From Bradysia coprophila (taxonomy: Eukaryota; Arthropoda; Insecta; Diptera; Sciaridae): a DNA stretch of 64,000 nucleotides. Below, piece by piece: positions 1 through 13,100 of this stretch. The stretch's first letter is position 1. Each line of letters begins with the position of its first letter. The notes beneath the pieces were generated by a model, which worked only from the letters and a program-made list of their open reading frames with translations, was not told where the DNA came from and did no database searches. The translations under genes were made by a program, and so were the position numbers. Location of the stretch: NCBI RefSeq assembly GCF_014529535.1, contig NC_050738.1, forward strand, positions 13,470,062 through 13,534,061. Reading direction: 5' to 3'.

Positions 1-1022
1 ATTTATCTGTTCATATAAATTAAAAATTGATGACGGATCATCATTACGTCTTAAAGACTATTGAAGATTTGTAATTAATGAAAAAAAAAACGAAATAACG
101 GAAATAGAACCAAAGTTTTACTGAAAAGTATAAAATAAAAAATTTTAAAAATGTTTCGAGTCAACTAACCTAAATCATATTAGAATCAAGACTTTTAGTA
201 TACAACTGAATTTTCATTTTGTTTGTTCAACAGTGTAAGTATATAAAGATGTCTACACTCATACGTCTACCGATTATTTAAGGAAGCCAAAATTTTCGTT
301 TTCTCAAATCATAATAAAAATGTAAAAAAAAAAATTACTTTCTTGTTAAAAATCGCGACGAACACATTTGATTTCTCTTATTTCTTATTAATCAATAGAC
401 TTCTAAAATAAGCGGTACACATCATACAAGAACCAAATCAATATATGACTGGTGATAAGCATCATTACGTGTTCTCATAGCAATTCTTTTTTAATGATAA
501 CCCAATGCTATGGCAAAAAATACTTTAAATATAAAATAGTCTTTTGGACTAAATAACATAACGATTACGCAACGTTACCCGTAGCTTAAAGCTTCACTTA
601 CAAAATTGAAAGTGAAAAGTTATCTCTTACAATAATATATATGCTGAGACATAACTCATTATTTCCAATTCATAAATTTATAGGCTATGATGTACGTGCG
701 TAATCTTTCTAATATTCTCAAAAACAGATACAAAATAAAAATTTATATTTTGTGTGTAATCAATTTCGATACAGTTAATGTCAGCCGAATGTGTCTACGT
801 TTACCTCAGCTGTTTCATCAGTTGGTACATTCAGCGGATCACACTGCTTTAAACGTTTGCTATGACATATCGTATAAAGTCGTATAAGCACTGTATGAGT
901 GGACCAACTGGTAAAACAGCTGAAGCAAACTTAGACACAAATGTGGTTGACATTAACTGTAAAATGGTTTTAGTAAAATTTTTCTTGTTTTCTTTTTTAA
1001 AATTTATATTTTTTTTATCTAC
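1..1022. other. No gene seen: AT-rich intron sequence of the zinc-finger gene
   Basis: The stretch follows the donor at 1022 and is expected to be intron of the minus-strand zinc-finger gene. No exon, finger motif or repeat was recognised in it. Confidence 0.5.
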
Positions 1023-1193
1023 CTGTATGGATTCTTTTGTGTATGTTTAACGTGGACCTCTGCGAAAAACGTTTTTGACAAATTTCACAACCGTAAGGAC
1101 GCTCTCCTGTGTGAGTTCTTCTATGGATATCGAGGTAGGGCTTCCTGCAGAACGACGCCGGGCATTGGTCACACTGGAAAGGCCTATTACCGA
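1023..1193 (-). CDS. Zinc-finger cassette exon, fingers 9-10
   Basis: A 171-base exon, phase 1-1, with acceptor GGCGCAG and donor GTAGAT. The two fingers are [17 protein letters not shown] and [17 protein letters not shown]; the entry linker reads TVGNRP. It is the leftmost exon in view, and its donor shows that at least one more exon lies outside the window. Confidence 0.8.
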
Positions 1194-4100
1194 CTGCGCC
1201 CCCAAGGTAGAGGTTTTTTGGTAATTTATTTTTATTTTTTGGTTTTAGTTTTTGGACCGAGTTGCAGGACATTTGTATCATTTTGGTTTTTGTATTTTGG
1301 TATTTTTTGGTATTTTAGATTTGCGATGTAATTGAAAGTTAAAAATTTGCAATTAACTTAATTGGAAAAATTATTGAATTTCATTTTGTGAAAATTAAAT
1401 CTTAAATTACTAATAATTTTGATTGATATAAATCTAAACTGTAAATCATTATTGTTATGAAAAGTGGATATTCGTTTCAATAGAATATGGAATTATGGAA
1501 TCACTAGTGCAATGATAGAGAAAATGAGAATGGGTGCATTTTGAATCGATTAAATTATGTAAATGTCTCGTTCGTGCAGTTGAATTAGCTCTATAGTATT
1601 GAAAAAAAAACGGAGTTACGTCAGAAGGAAAGTGACGACTGAAAGACGCACAGAACGAAACATTTACTTGAGATGAAAATGGTCGCGAGATGAATTTGCG
1701 TTTGAACTGATGAAGCGATTAGTTGTAAGAAAACCTTCATAACAATGAAATGATTTTGAAAGGGGAATGGTATGATAACTTTGAGATGATGATGAAAGCA
1801 TTATCTCTGTAATACTTTTTGCATATTTTATATTGTTCGGTGATCAGAGAATGTCTTACCGATTTTTTTTTCTAAACAAATTCTTTTGCCAAACTCATCA
1901 AATTTGAAATATAAAACAATACACGGCCCGTTGCTAAAGCGCTACGTTAAACATATTGGATAATAATATGAATGTGAGGTGAGCACATCCTTACGGAGGA
2001 TTACATTATGGACAACTTTATGAAAGTCCCGGAGACTGAGTGATATTTGTAAGAGGCAAAAATTATCTTATAAAATTATTGTCGAAGCCTTGGCCCAACC
2101 CCAGCGTTCTATACGAACTTTATCACGGACTGTGAAGAATGTTAGAGGAGCTAAAATTCGGAAGAAATCCATTTCTGAATCATCCGCGTCATGAGATACT
2201 ATAAGAAGTGGAAATCGTTTTAAAACCTTTTCAGTTGATTCAAATAAAAAATTTCGATTTCGACAGTTAAGACATGCACTGCACCGTAAACTCATACAAA
2301 AAGTATACCAGAGTATGACTATGTGGTTCAAGAACCGATGTAAATAACTCGATTGAAATGACATCGTCAGAAAAGAAATGATTTTTTGTTTCCTTAACCT
2401 AAACTATATTTTTGTTTGATTGCTCAGCTAACTGATAATATGATTTAAAATACAAAAAAAAAAAATTGCCCGATTTATAAAAGTGGTAATTACCGGTATG
2501 TATAGTTTTATGGATGTTAAGTGAAGACTTCTGCGTAAAGCGTTTTAGACATACATCACAACCGAAAGGACGTTCGCCAGTATGGGTCCGTAAATGTATG
2601 TCGAGATAAGGCTTTCGCGAAAATGCAGCCGGACACTGTTCACACTGGAAAGGCCTTTCCTGAACTGCGCCACGACCAACCACACCAATTGAATGATAAA
2701 GATTTTATTTAAAAATTTGTTGCTAATGTTTTCGATTTCGATTTATAGAAAATGAAAACTTAAAAATTTCTTTTTTTTTTGTCTTTTTTGACTTTTTTTT
2801 GTTGTAAATATAATAAGCATTTTAAGGAGGCTCTAAACTCACAGTGCTTTTTTATATACTTTGGGTCCACATTTGCAAACATTTGATAGATAGCATTGCC
2901 AAATTTTGGTGATGATTGAGAATGATTTTGGTTTTGTTTTTGTTTTTGAAGAACTGCCGCTCCTGTGTGTATTTTAATGTATGTAATGTGATGCACTTAT
3001 ACGAAATGCTCGAACTAGCTTGTAATTGGTAATTTCTTATACAAATATATTGAATCGTATATTGAAAACAACAAAGTAAAATAAACAAAAAAAAGTGAAT
3101 ATTCAAAATGATCGTCAAATTATTTTAAACCGAACACACTTTTCATCAGTTACATTTTCATAAGAAATTAAAATTATTTTTGTACGAGCATCGTAATTTC
3201 AATTTTTGGATGATGTTGATAAGATCAGAAGTGACACGATTTCTTTGCACTAATGTTCGACTTCTAGATTACACCTCATTTGAGCTAAAATTCTCAATTT
3301 TTTTTTGATATTTTTGGTTTTGTTTCTGTTTCTACTAACTACATGTAACAGTTAAATTATCCCGAATATTGTAATACTTGTGCCACTTCTCAAAATATCA
3401 TATAATTTTGAACTATCAAATTGCAAATTGCATTGTTTTCAAATTTAAAAAAAAATATTCAATTTTGACACGAATTTCGTGTATGTTTTGTTCTTTCTTT
3501 GCCGAATATTTCAATAAAGTGAGAATTACAATAGTAGAGCCTCATTAGTTTTATAGAAAAAATAAAAAAATATTTTTGATGAACGAAAACCTAAAAAAAA
3601 GTTTAACATAAAATTGTAGTACGATGGCCTTCAATGGGGGTAAATCAATGAAATGTAGAACACAAAAAATGGAGATAGTACATAAGTTACGAGCGAACTT
3701 TCCTTCCACGACTCTCTTAAATTGCTTAAAATATGTCGGAATGACACACAAGGGAATATTCTTTGCATGACAATGTCAACGTATCTCTCATTTTGTCATA
3801 ACTTGTAATAAAACAAAACGTTTGTCGGAAGATTACTTGCATCTAAGTCTTGCGGCAACAGCGACAAAAATATATCTAGAGTGTGCTAGTGTCTAGAATG
3901 TTATATAGAAAAATGTATCTTAAATTTAATGAAGTCAAAGATTTTGTACGATGCAATTGCAGACAACAGAGTTGTAGATTTTATGGATTTACTTTTTCCG
4001 GTTGAAATAATAAATTGATTGAGCTGTAAATATTCCTCTCAGGGATATTAACTGATAGGAGATGGTGGATTAGCATGAGCCTGATTAGGCAAATATGTGC

Positions 4101-7100
4101 TTACATCCCGTCAAATCTTCATTTTAAACATCTAAAAGAGATAAATTGAGAAAAGAAAGAAAATGTAATTAATTAGGTGATTCACCCCCATCAAAAACAC
4201 ATTTGAAATGAATAGGTGGTTATCAAAAGATGATTTATTGAGAGTGAATGTAGGAACTTTAAAAAATTAAAATTAAATGAAAATTTAATCAATGGAACGG
4301 TACCAAATTCTATAAAAAAAAGACTTTTTGGGCATAAAAAATAAGAAAGTAAAAAAATTACAAAATTTTTTGTAGAAAATAAAAACGAAAAAAAACTTTT
4401 GAAAATATTTACCAGTATGAATTCGCTTGTGTATATTAAGCGTAGACTTCTGCGTAAAGCGCTTTAGGCATATATCACAAGAAAAAGGCCTTTCGCCTGA
4501 AATATGAATTTGCCATTTTTCAATAAAAATTTTGTTTTCTTTTCGAAAAAGTCAACAAACCAATTCTCATTCGATAATACTTGCACGCATACTGCTGATC
4601 GTTTCAGTTTGATTTCGATCAGTGATTAAAAAGACATTTCCTTCCTACATTTCCAAAACACCTTCCAGAAAAAGACTTGGAAAAAGACATTTTTTCTGAA
4701 CATCTGAAATATCTGAAATGCTGAATAGCACAGACCTCAATTAAAGTTTTTGTTTTATTTGGAGTTTTAAGGAATGTAAAACTTGGGAGGAAAATGTGTA
4801 GAAATCACAGTTTACAGCGACAGAACATTTAAGGAATCCAGTCTCTTATTTCGAGTTTTCCAACCATAAATAGTATAAATACCCCTTTTACCCTCAAATA
4901 GGACGAAATTTATGTACAACCCTCTTCAGTTACTTTACCGAGTAAATTATATGGAAGCACCTGAAGGCGAAAGTTGTTTCACAGGTGTTTTTCAGCTGGT
5001 TCAAATAAACAATCAAAACTGTTTATACGTCTTACCACTACCACGTGCGTGCGTGTAGCCGCTTGAACCGTATAAACAGTTTCGATTATATGAATCAGCT
5101 GAAAAACGGCTGAAACAAATTCGTGCTCAAATTTCACTGCCTCTGACTGTAGCTATTGTGCCATTGTTCCAATTGGTTCCAACTCAAAGAGAAACATTTG
5201 GAAAACATTTTTAACGAAATCTTTGGAATCGGATTTTTTTAAATAAAATTTAGCAAATAATTTTTTCGAGAATACCCCTGACAAAGGCTCAAACGTTGAG
5301 ACGCAACGAAATTCACAACAACATTATGCGCAAATGAGAATTGGTTGAAGTTGATAGAAAAAAGGTGTTTTTTCTTCGAAAAATACCTGTATGTATTCGC
5401 ATATGGATGTCCAGGTAGGGTTTCCGGCAGAATGCTGCATTGCACTGTGAGCACTGGAACGGTTTGTGCATGCTCCAATAACCTGGAACAATTAAATAAA
5501 CAGCGGCCGATTAGACATTATTATTCACGGTATCAATTTATCTTGTCGAATTTTTATTGTTTTAGGTTCTTCTTTAGGTAAAATAACGAGAAAAAAAAAT
5601 TATAAAAGAAGAAGAAAGGAAAATGATTCCGAAAAAATCTATTGAAGCATTTTTTAACAAAACAAAAAAAACTCTAACAATGTGAAGAATGCTTAAAAAG
5701 ATTAATTCAAATTAAAAATAAAGAGAAAAAAAAAAAACATTTAACATAAAATAAACTAAAAACCAAAGAACGAACGAAAGAGAGTTGATTATGCTCTTCT
5801 AAAAGAATTCTCATCAAAAAGCAAAAACAAATTTGGAAAAGTAAAATCTTTTTTTTTGTATGTTTATCATTTTGTTCTGCTAAATGCAGCCACATTTTCT
5901 TTTTCTTTTGCAATTTTGTCAAATTGGAATAATAAATAAATTTGTTAGCTCATGCAATTCGTCGAATTTAATTTCAATTTGATTTTTTTTAGTAATTTTC
6001 TTCGTTCAAATTATCCAAAAAAAAATTTGTAATTTTCTCAACAATAAATTGAATGGAATGGCCACTGTTTATTTTTCGGTTATCTTAGCTCGTGCATACA
6101 CAAAACGTTCCAGGAGGCTCGCCAATAACAGTATTATAAATATTTTCATTTGACAATTTAATTTGATCTTTGTTTCGATCAATTTTTGTTCTTTTTTATA
6201 CAAATAAAACATAAAAATTCCAATGCGTAATACCTCCCCAATTACAGCAACAATACAAAACGGAATCGATCAATTTCCAATATTGTTAATCAATTAAGTT
6301 TAAAACATGAAATCTCTTATTGGATGTATAGAGATAGAAAAAAAATTAAAAGTAAAATTCGAAACATTTAATTTTCATTCAAAATTTAAATTGCATTTTT
6401 ATAGTAACACTCGTCTGATTGTACAACTAACCCATCAACGGTTAAATATATTTGTCATTTTTTGTATTATGTGTGTATCACAATTTCCTTCTGTTTTTTT
6501 ATTACATTGGCCAATTTGTTTTCTTTTTAAGAGGCATCGGTGCTTTGCTGAAAAGCAAACATTAGGGCGATTTTTAAATACTGGATTTTAGTTTACTTTT
6601 GATGATATCTTTCCATCAGAATCCTTTTTCAAAAGTGTACGACCGCAATGGCAATTCCCACCACTTTGATAGCTTTCAACAGAAAATACATTTATACTCG
6701 CCAAACCATGAAAACACTGAATATCACGCGTCAAAAGTTATCGGAAACCACACTTTTTTAGTTCTCTCTCAGCAGACCTTGCAAACAGGTCTAGGACTCC
6801 AGGCTATGATTTCCTTAATGGTGGAGTTTGTTTATGTTATTCGTCAAAGAGAGAAATTTGATACGAAGGCGGAGCTTACTCTCCGTATCAACGAGTAGTG
6901 TGATGCACATCGAACGATCAACTCGTTCGGCTTTATATAGCCTATTTTCGGTTTCGTTTTTATTCTCATCCTTCTTTTATACATTCAAGTTCAATCTTGA
7001 ACGGTGTGTATTATATTTGATTTTGTTTTTTGTGTATTTCATGGTGTGACGAGTGTAAAATTGTGTGCATCACAGGATTGAAACCACTCAATCACAGTAT

Positions 7101-10100
7101 ACGTGTGAATTCGTATACCGAGAGAATATTTTTTGCATAAGTATGTATGTTTCGTCGAGACGAAGTCGTGGTTTCAATCCAAGTGATGCAAATAACTATT
7201 GGTTGTAGCAGTTTGACCGGCTCTGAGAAACATAAGCAGTTTATGAAAATTTCGTGTATTTTCTATTAAAGGCTAACACCTTCGTGGTCGGAATTGCGGT
7301 CGTACATTTTTGAAAATGGATTCTGATGGAAAGATATCATCAAAAATGAAATATGAGGCACATAAATGTAGGCTAAAATTTTAGCTAAGGACCGGTGCCT
7401 CTTAAGTAAAATTTAATTTCTCTGTTGATTCATTCGATATTGCACACACTGGTGCATATTGATTACTAAAAAATATATTTTTAAATAGGCGAATTTATCC
7501 ATATTTAAAAAAAAAATCATTTATGGAAGTGAGACCGTTGTTATATGGGTTGTTATGGCGATTAGGTTCACCAAGTCGTCTAAAATGTGTTTTTATACCA
7601 TGATAACTGTTTCTTAACAGTATTAAGATCTAAGTAGCAAATTACTTATAACAAACAATTTCATGTTGTTAAAATAAAAAGTTTATTGGGAGCTATTCCG
7701 CTTACTAATGTCGTTTGTCGTGATGATGATTTTTAAACTCAATTTTCGTAGTTGTTGGTTATTCTATATTTTAGTTAGTCATATGTTATCGATAATGACG
7801 ACAAAAATAATCAATGAGCTCGGGATATTGTGTTTAAAGCGCGTATAGTAAAACAGAAGAACAAGTTTTGGTATCAAACACTATGAGATAGTTAAAACAA
7901 AAGAAGTAACAGATTTCACAGTGATCGCGATACGCTTGCCGTTTATAAAAGATTAATATCAATTGAGTTCAGGGTCTTCTTTTGATGCACGACGAAATTT
8001 TAGGTTTTTTTTTCAAATGTATGTTTTGTGAATACGGCGGTTTTGCACACGTAAAAGATCTCACTTTTGTATCTAAGCTATTCTACATGGTATCTCTGAT
8101 TTATTCATTTGTCATTTGAAAAAGCTTAGGAAATTAGAGAAATTAGAGCAATGGAGAGGAACAGCAATAACAGCTTAGATACAAAAGTTGGATTTTTTGC
8201 GTGCGCAATGCGTAGTTGTCAATTGATACAAAAATCGTGATAATTAAAGGAGCTACATACAATACGATTTCAAAATCTAAACACTTGTTGCCATTGAATG
8301 GGATAGTTAAAAATAGAAACAGGAAACATGCTGCATTAGCAAAATGTCAATTTTCTTATAATTTGCTAATAAGGAATATCTCATCTTCTTGAATTTGACT
8401 TGTTCTTAATGAACTATTGCGAACCGATTTAATCAACAAGAAAGAGTTACTATCGCAGGAAATTTACACGTGCCAGAAATCTTGCAAGTCTTCTCCGAAC
8501 AATTTTAGCGTTCTCTCTTACAAATTGACATAAAATTGTCCACAATTTTTGTATTAGCGACGCGGTGAAACAGAGAAAGTGTTTCCGCTACACTGCAAAG
8601 TCCAAAATGTTCTCCTAGCATTGCTAGGTTGTTACGCAAAGTTTCTTACCCGTGGTAATTTACTACTTCGAATTTAAATAGTACAATCAAAATGGAATTC
8701 AAGGAAATTTTCCAAACCGCACGAATTAGACTAGACTCGCAATTCTTTACACAGCATAGGCAAAAAAACATTTACCTAGTAGTTTAATATGCAGTTCAGC
8801 GGCGGTCTGACGCAAATTATTAGTACAATTAACAGATTTCTAATTGTTCAAAGTCACGATTGTATATTAAATAAATAACCGTACAGCAAATGATGTCAAT
8901 AATGGATTATAGAGTGGAAATTTTGAACGTGAATGCCCCCGAACTCAATATAACCAACAAAAAAAATGTTTTCTAGAAAAATGGAAACATCTATTTGCGG
9001 AGTCAATGTAAATCAATTAAAATAAAATTAAAGTGACAGAGTTCGGTAAAGAGAACGGAAAACAAGTAAAAATTATTATTGCTTCGGCACGAAAGTAATT
9101 AACAGAAAAATAACTTCCAACATTTTGTGGCTTTTTATTCGAATATTTTACCCGGTGTTACTAAGTACACGAAATGTATTTAGCGAATAAAATAATAAAT
9201 TGAAAACTTTTCGTTTACCAATAATATTGATGACAAAGAACGAGTGAATTGCCCATGATTTCTATTCAAATTAGTTTTCACCGAGTGTTACCATTTTATT
9301 CAATTTACTACTTGATTTTGATAGGAAATATATATAAAACAAATTCAAAAAAAAACTTTAATTTTTTTTGTTATAAATATAAAAAAGCAACAACAAGAAT
9401 TGATAAAAAGGAAAAAAAAGTGAAAATTTTCTTTAACTTTTTTTTTTTTGTTTTGTAAATTAAATAATAGTTAAATAACGTAAATAACACCAACGAACCC
9501 GTATGAATTCGTGTGTGCAATGTAAGAGCGCACTTCTGTGTGAAAGTCTTCAGGCACTGGCTGCATTGGAAGGGCCGTTCGCCTATCAAATTAAAATAAT
9601 ATTTCCCGATTTGTTTTTGGTATTCACTATTAAGATTTGGTTGTTGTATTGATTTTGATTTGATTGATTGATAATTTGTTGTTTAGTATTACATAAAATA
9701 TATTTACATAAACACTAAATATGGTGATGAGAATGAGGTTGAAAAATAGAAAATAAAAATTTCTTTTTCTTTTGAAAAGTGGCACTTTAAGTATTTTTGT
9801 TTGTTCATTTGTTTAATTTGTGTTACATAAAATATATTTAAATATAATATGAACAGAAGCGAGTGAGCTACTATTTCAAGTCAAGTTTAATTTATTTTTC
9901 ATTATTTTAAGAATTTCTTTTTTTTATTAATATAAATGTCGTTCCATTAACATTTGCATTAATAAAATGCCGCTTTTTGTTTTGAAACATGATCGTGAAT
10001 TTGATATTAGAATTAACCATGTGTACCAACTCAAACAAAGAAAAAGTTTTACGCAAACACAAGTACAATTAAGTATTTAAGAATAGAAAATCATCCAATT

Positions 10101-13100
10101 GGCACTAGCCTCACTATCACCCTGTTCCTATCTGCAACGCATCGCAATTATTATGTTAATGAATGTTGAAGTACTAGATTTGGTGGTGGACTTTTGCATC
10201 ACTACAATAAGTTCAATATAGAAATCTAATAAAAATGGAAAATGTGATGCCAATTGTAGTTAGACGAGCTATAAACGCTATCAATTTCAACATCCCCCTT
10301 TGCATCATATCGAGATTCGGAATGACTGAACGCATAGAATCATTTTAAATTCAAACAATTCCATTGTTGAATAATAGACTCAACAAAAATTGATGCTCAA
10401 TGGTTCGCTCTATATTCAAAATTGGAAAATACCACCAAAATCGTTTCAAAATTGTGAAAAGCCATATTCAAATGCATCGACAATAAAAAGTCCGCGTGCA
10501 TAACCGTCCCTAGTATGTGACAAAAATGCCTCTAAATGCCGGTAAGCGATGGCAAACCTAATGAAAATAATAACCAATTTGGTGTCGAATGGAAGGTATA
10601 TTAGTGTCGCGTGACAATAAATATAATTAAAAATTTAATTTTTCATTGAAACGTCTTTTGCACGGCAAGTCATATTGTCGAACTTTCGACTAGTCTATTC
10701 GGCACATCTCTCAATATTAGTAAGAAATCCAATATTTTTTGTCAGTAATATAAGGGGTCTTTGACCATGACTTTATGAGTGACTAATATATCGGTCAAAA
10801 AGCTCAAAAAAAAATTGAAAGATTTTTCCTCAGAGAAAACTCTTTGCAACACATTTAATGTAGCCGGCAAATTTGTAATAATATTCCTGTGCCCGTTAAT
10901 ACATTGACAGGACTGAAGTAGGAAGCTGAAGCGTTTGATATTAATTAATGCAAAATGCTATCAGCTTTTATGTAAATATTGGACAATTAACTGTAATTGT
11001 ACGGTCGATTTTTGTTGTTGTTATTTTCGTTGCAAATCCATTTTTAATGAACCATCATAATTGAAATGTATTCAATATTTTAATGAAAATTCACCAATAT
11101 TATGTGTATACGCATGGTTAATCGAATAACAAACACATGTGTGACGATAATAAATTTATGGTAATTTTTTGTGCAAAACAATGAATGTTTCTTTTTTGTT
11201 GTTTTTCTTTTTTAATTTGAAAAATTAAAAATTATATAAATTGATGTAAATCCAATTTAAATATACGATAAAATAAAATAAAAAACCATTAAATATGAGA
11301 GATAATATTATTATGTTTTTTTTAAACGAAAAACTATTAATAACGAAATTAAGTAAAATGAAAATGAAAAAAAGATAAATAAAAAAACCAAAAATATTTT
11401 TAAATTCTTTTTAAATCAAACTGGGTATTTTGTATGTGGAGATGATTCACTTTAATTAATAAATTTTCTGTACAATATACGCTGATCGAATGACTTTACA
11501 TGAAAACAAAACGGAATTTAATGATTGTCATAAAAGGAAAACCGGCAATCAAATTTGTTTAAATTTAATAATATGCTGGACACGAACTTATTACGTCATG
11601 AGACGCACAGTTTTTTTTTCTGATAAATTCTCGATTAGACACCCTTAACAGACACGCACAAATTTCATCGCGAAAAATTAACAACAATCCAGACATTGGT
11701 TCAGAAACATCTAAAAGTCTGCCATACGATACTGCAATATGAGACATGAGTTAGTTGCTTACATATTCACGTGTTGTCAGAGAAAAAAGCAGTCCAATGA
11801 AACTATATTATAGCAGGATGGATTGTAGTACATATGTAACGTGTCCCGACGATATTCTTCATCGAAAATCATGTCCTTCTGTCGTTACGAGTAAAAACTC
11901 TATTACTTTTTGTAACAAACATATTTTGCACGTTATGTATTAGGGAGTGACTTAAATCTCATTAAATGTAAATTAGAAGCTCGCACAATGTCACTGTGAC
12001 GGAATAGAATCCGATGAAAAAGTCAAACGTAAAAAATTCTTAAAATGTGGTTGCTTCTAATTTCCAGAAATTATGAACTTTACCCGCAAAAAATGCTTTT
12101 TGATTTCTTTGTCAGCAATTAAAAACGGAGTAAAACGCACTCATTTTTATATTATTTTGACATGAATAATGAATACACTCAAATGAAATCGACCGATTTT
12201 GAAGAATCGGCCATACCTGATATGTACATTCATTGATTGTCAGCACTGTTCATGGTGCAGAGACTCATAATTTTATTCAAATTTTATGTTTGTCCGGTTT
12301 TCCTTCCATTTAGAGTCACTTATAACGAGAATACTTACGAGATTTTTTCCTTTCTTAAAAGTCAAAAAACCTCTCACTAAATCTATCCTGAGTCATACAT
12401 AAATAAACGAAATTACCTGTGTGAATCCTTTTGTGAGTATTTAGGGATGACTTTTGACTGAATCGTTTCATACACAAATCACCTGAGAACGAATATTTCA
12501 GAATTTTATTTTGGTGCAACAGATATACGGATTATAGCAAAATTATATTACATTGGAACGGCCGCTCCCCAGTATGCGTTCGCATATGAACTTCTAAATA
12601 TGGTTTACGACAGAAGGCGGCTTCGCACACCTAATAAAAAAAATAAGTAAAATAAAGCAAAGATTTGTACAAATTCGGTAGAAATAGAGCAGAAATTGAG
12701 ATAATTTAAAAAAGAAAGATTCAAAACACAACAAGGAAAACATGAATCAAACTTTCATCATGCTAGGAGGTCAATGTGTTAGACCATTAAGAACACTTTA
12801 TCCACAAAACATTTAAAATCAATTTCCGGACTTTAATAATCCTGAAAACCGTGATATTGGGCATACAAGTTCGCTGCCAGAAACAAACACGGTCGATAAA
12901 AAAATATTCCAAATATTCCACTCACCGTACATTGAAACGGCTTTGTTCCTGAGTGCAATTTCATATGAACGTAATAACTGCTAGCTGACGATAGCATTTT
13001 TCCACAAACTTTACAAGCTTGTGGTTTGCTTCGTGAATGGCCAGTACTAGATTGTGAAGACAGAGAATGAGGCATTCCGTGTGCGCTTTGTATTTCTTGT

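Noticed and set aside
2940..3010. Possible degenerate finger ([12 protein letters not shown] / [10 protein letters not shown]) on the minus strand
   Set aside because: It resembles the H-x3-H-TGERPF linker, but lacks the Cys pair of a following finger, and the second His and linker Gly/Pro are changed. Could be a dead cassette; too weak to annotate.
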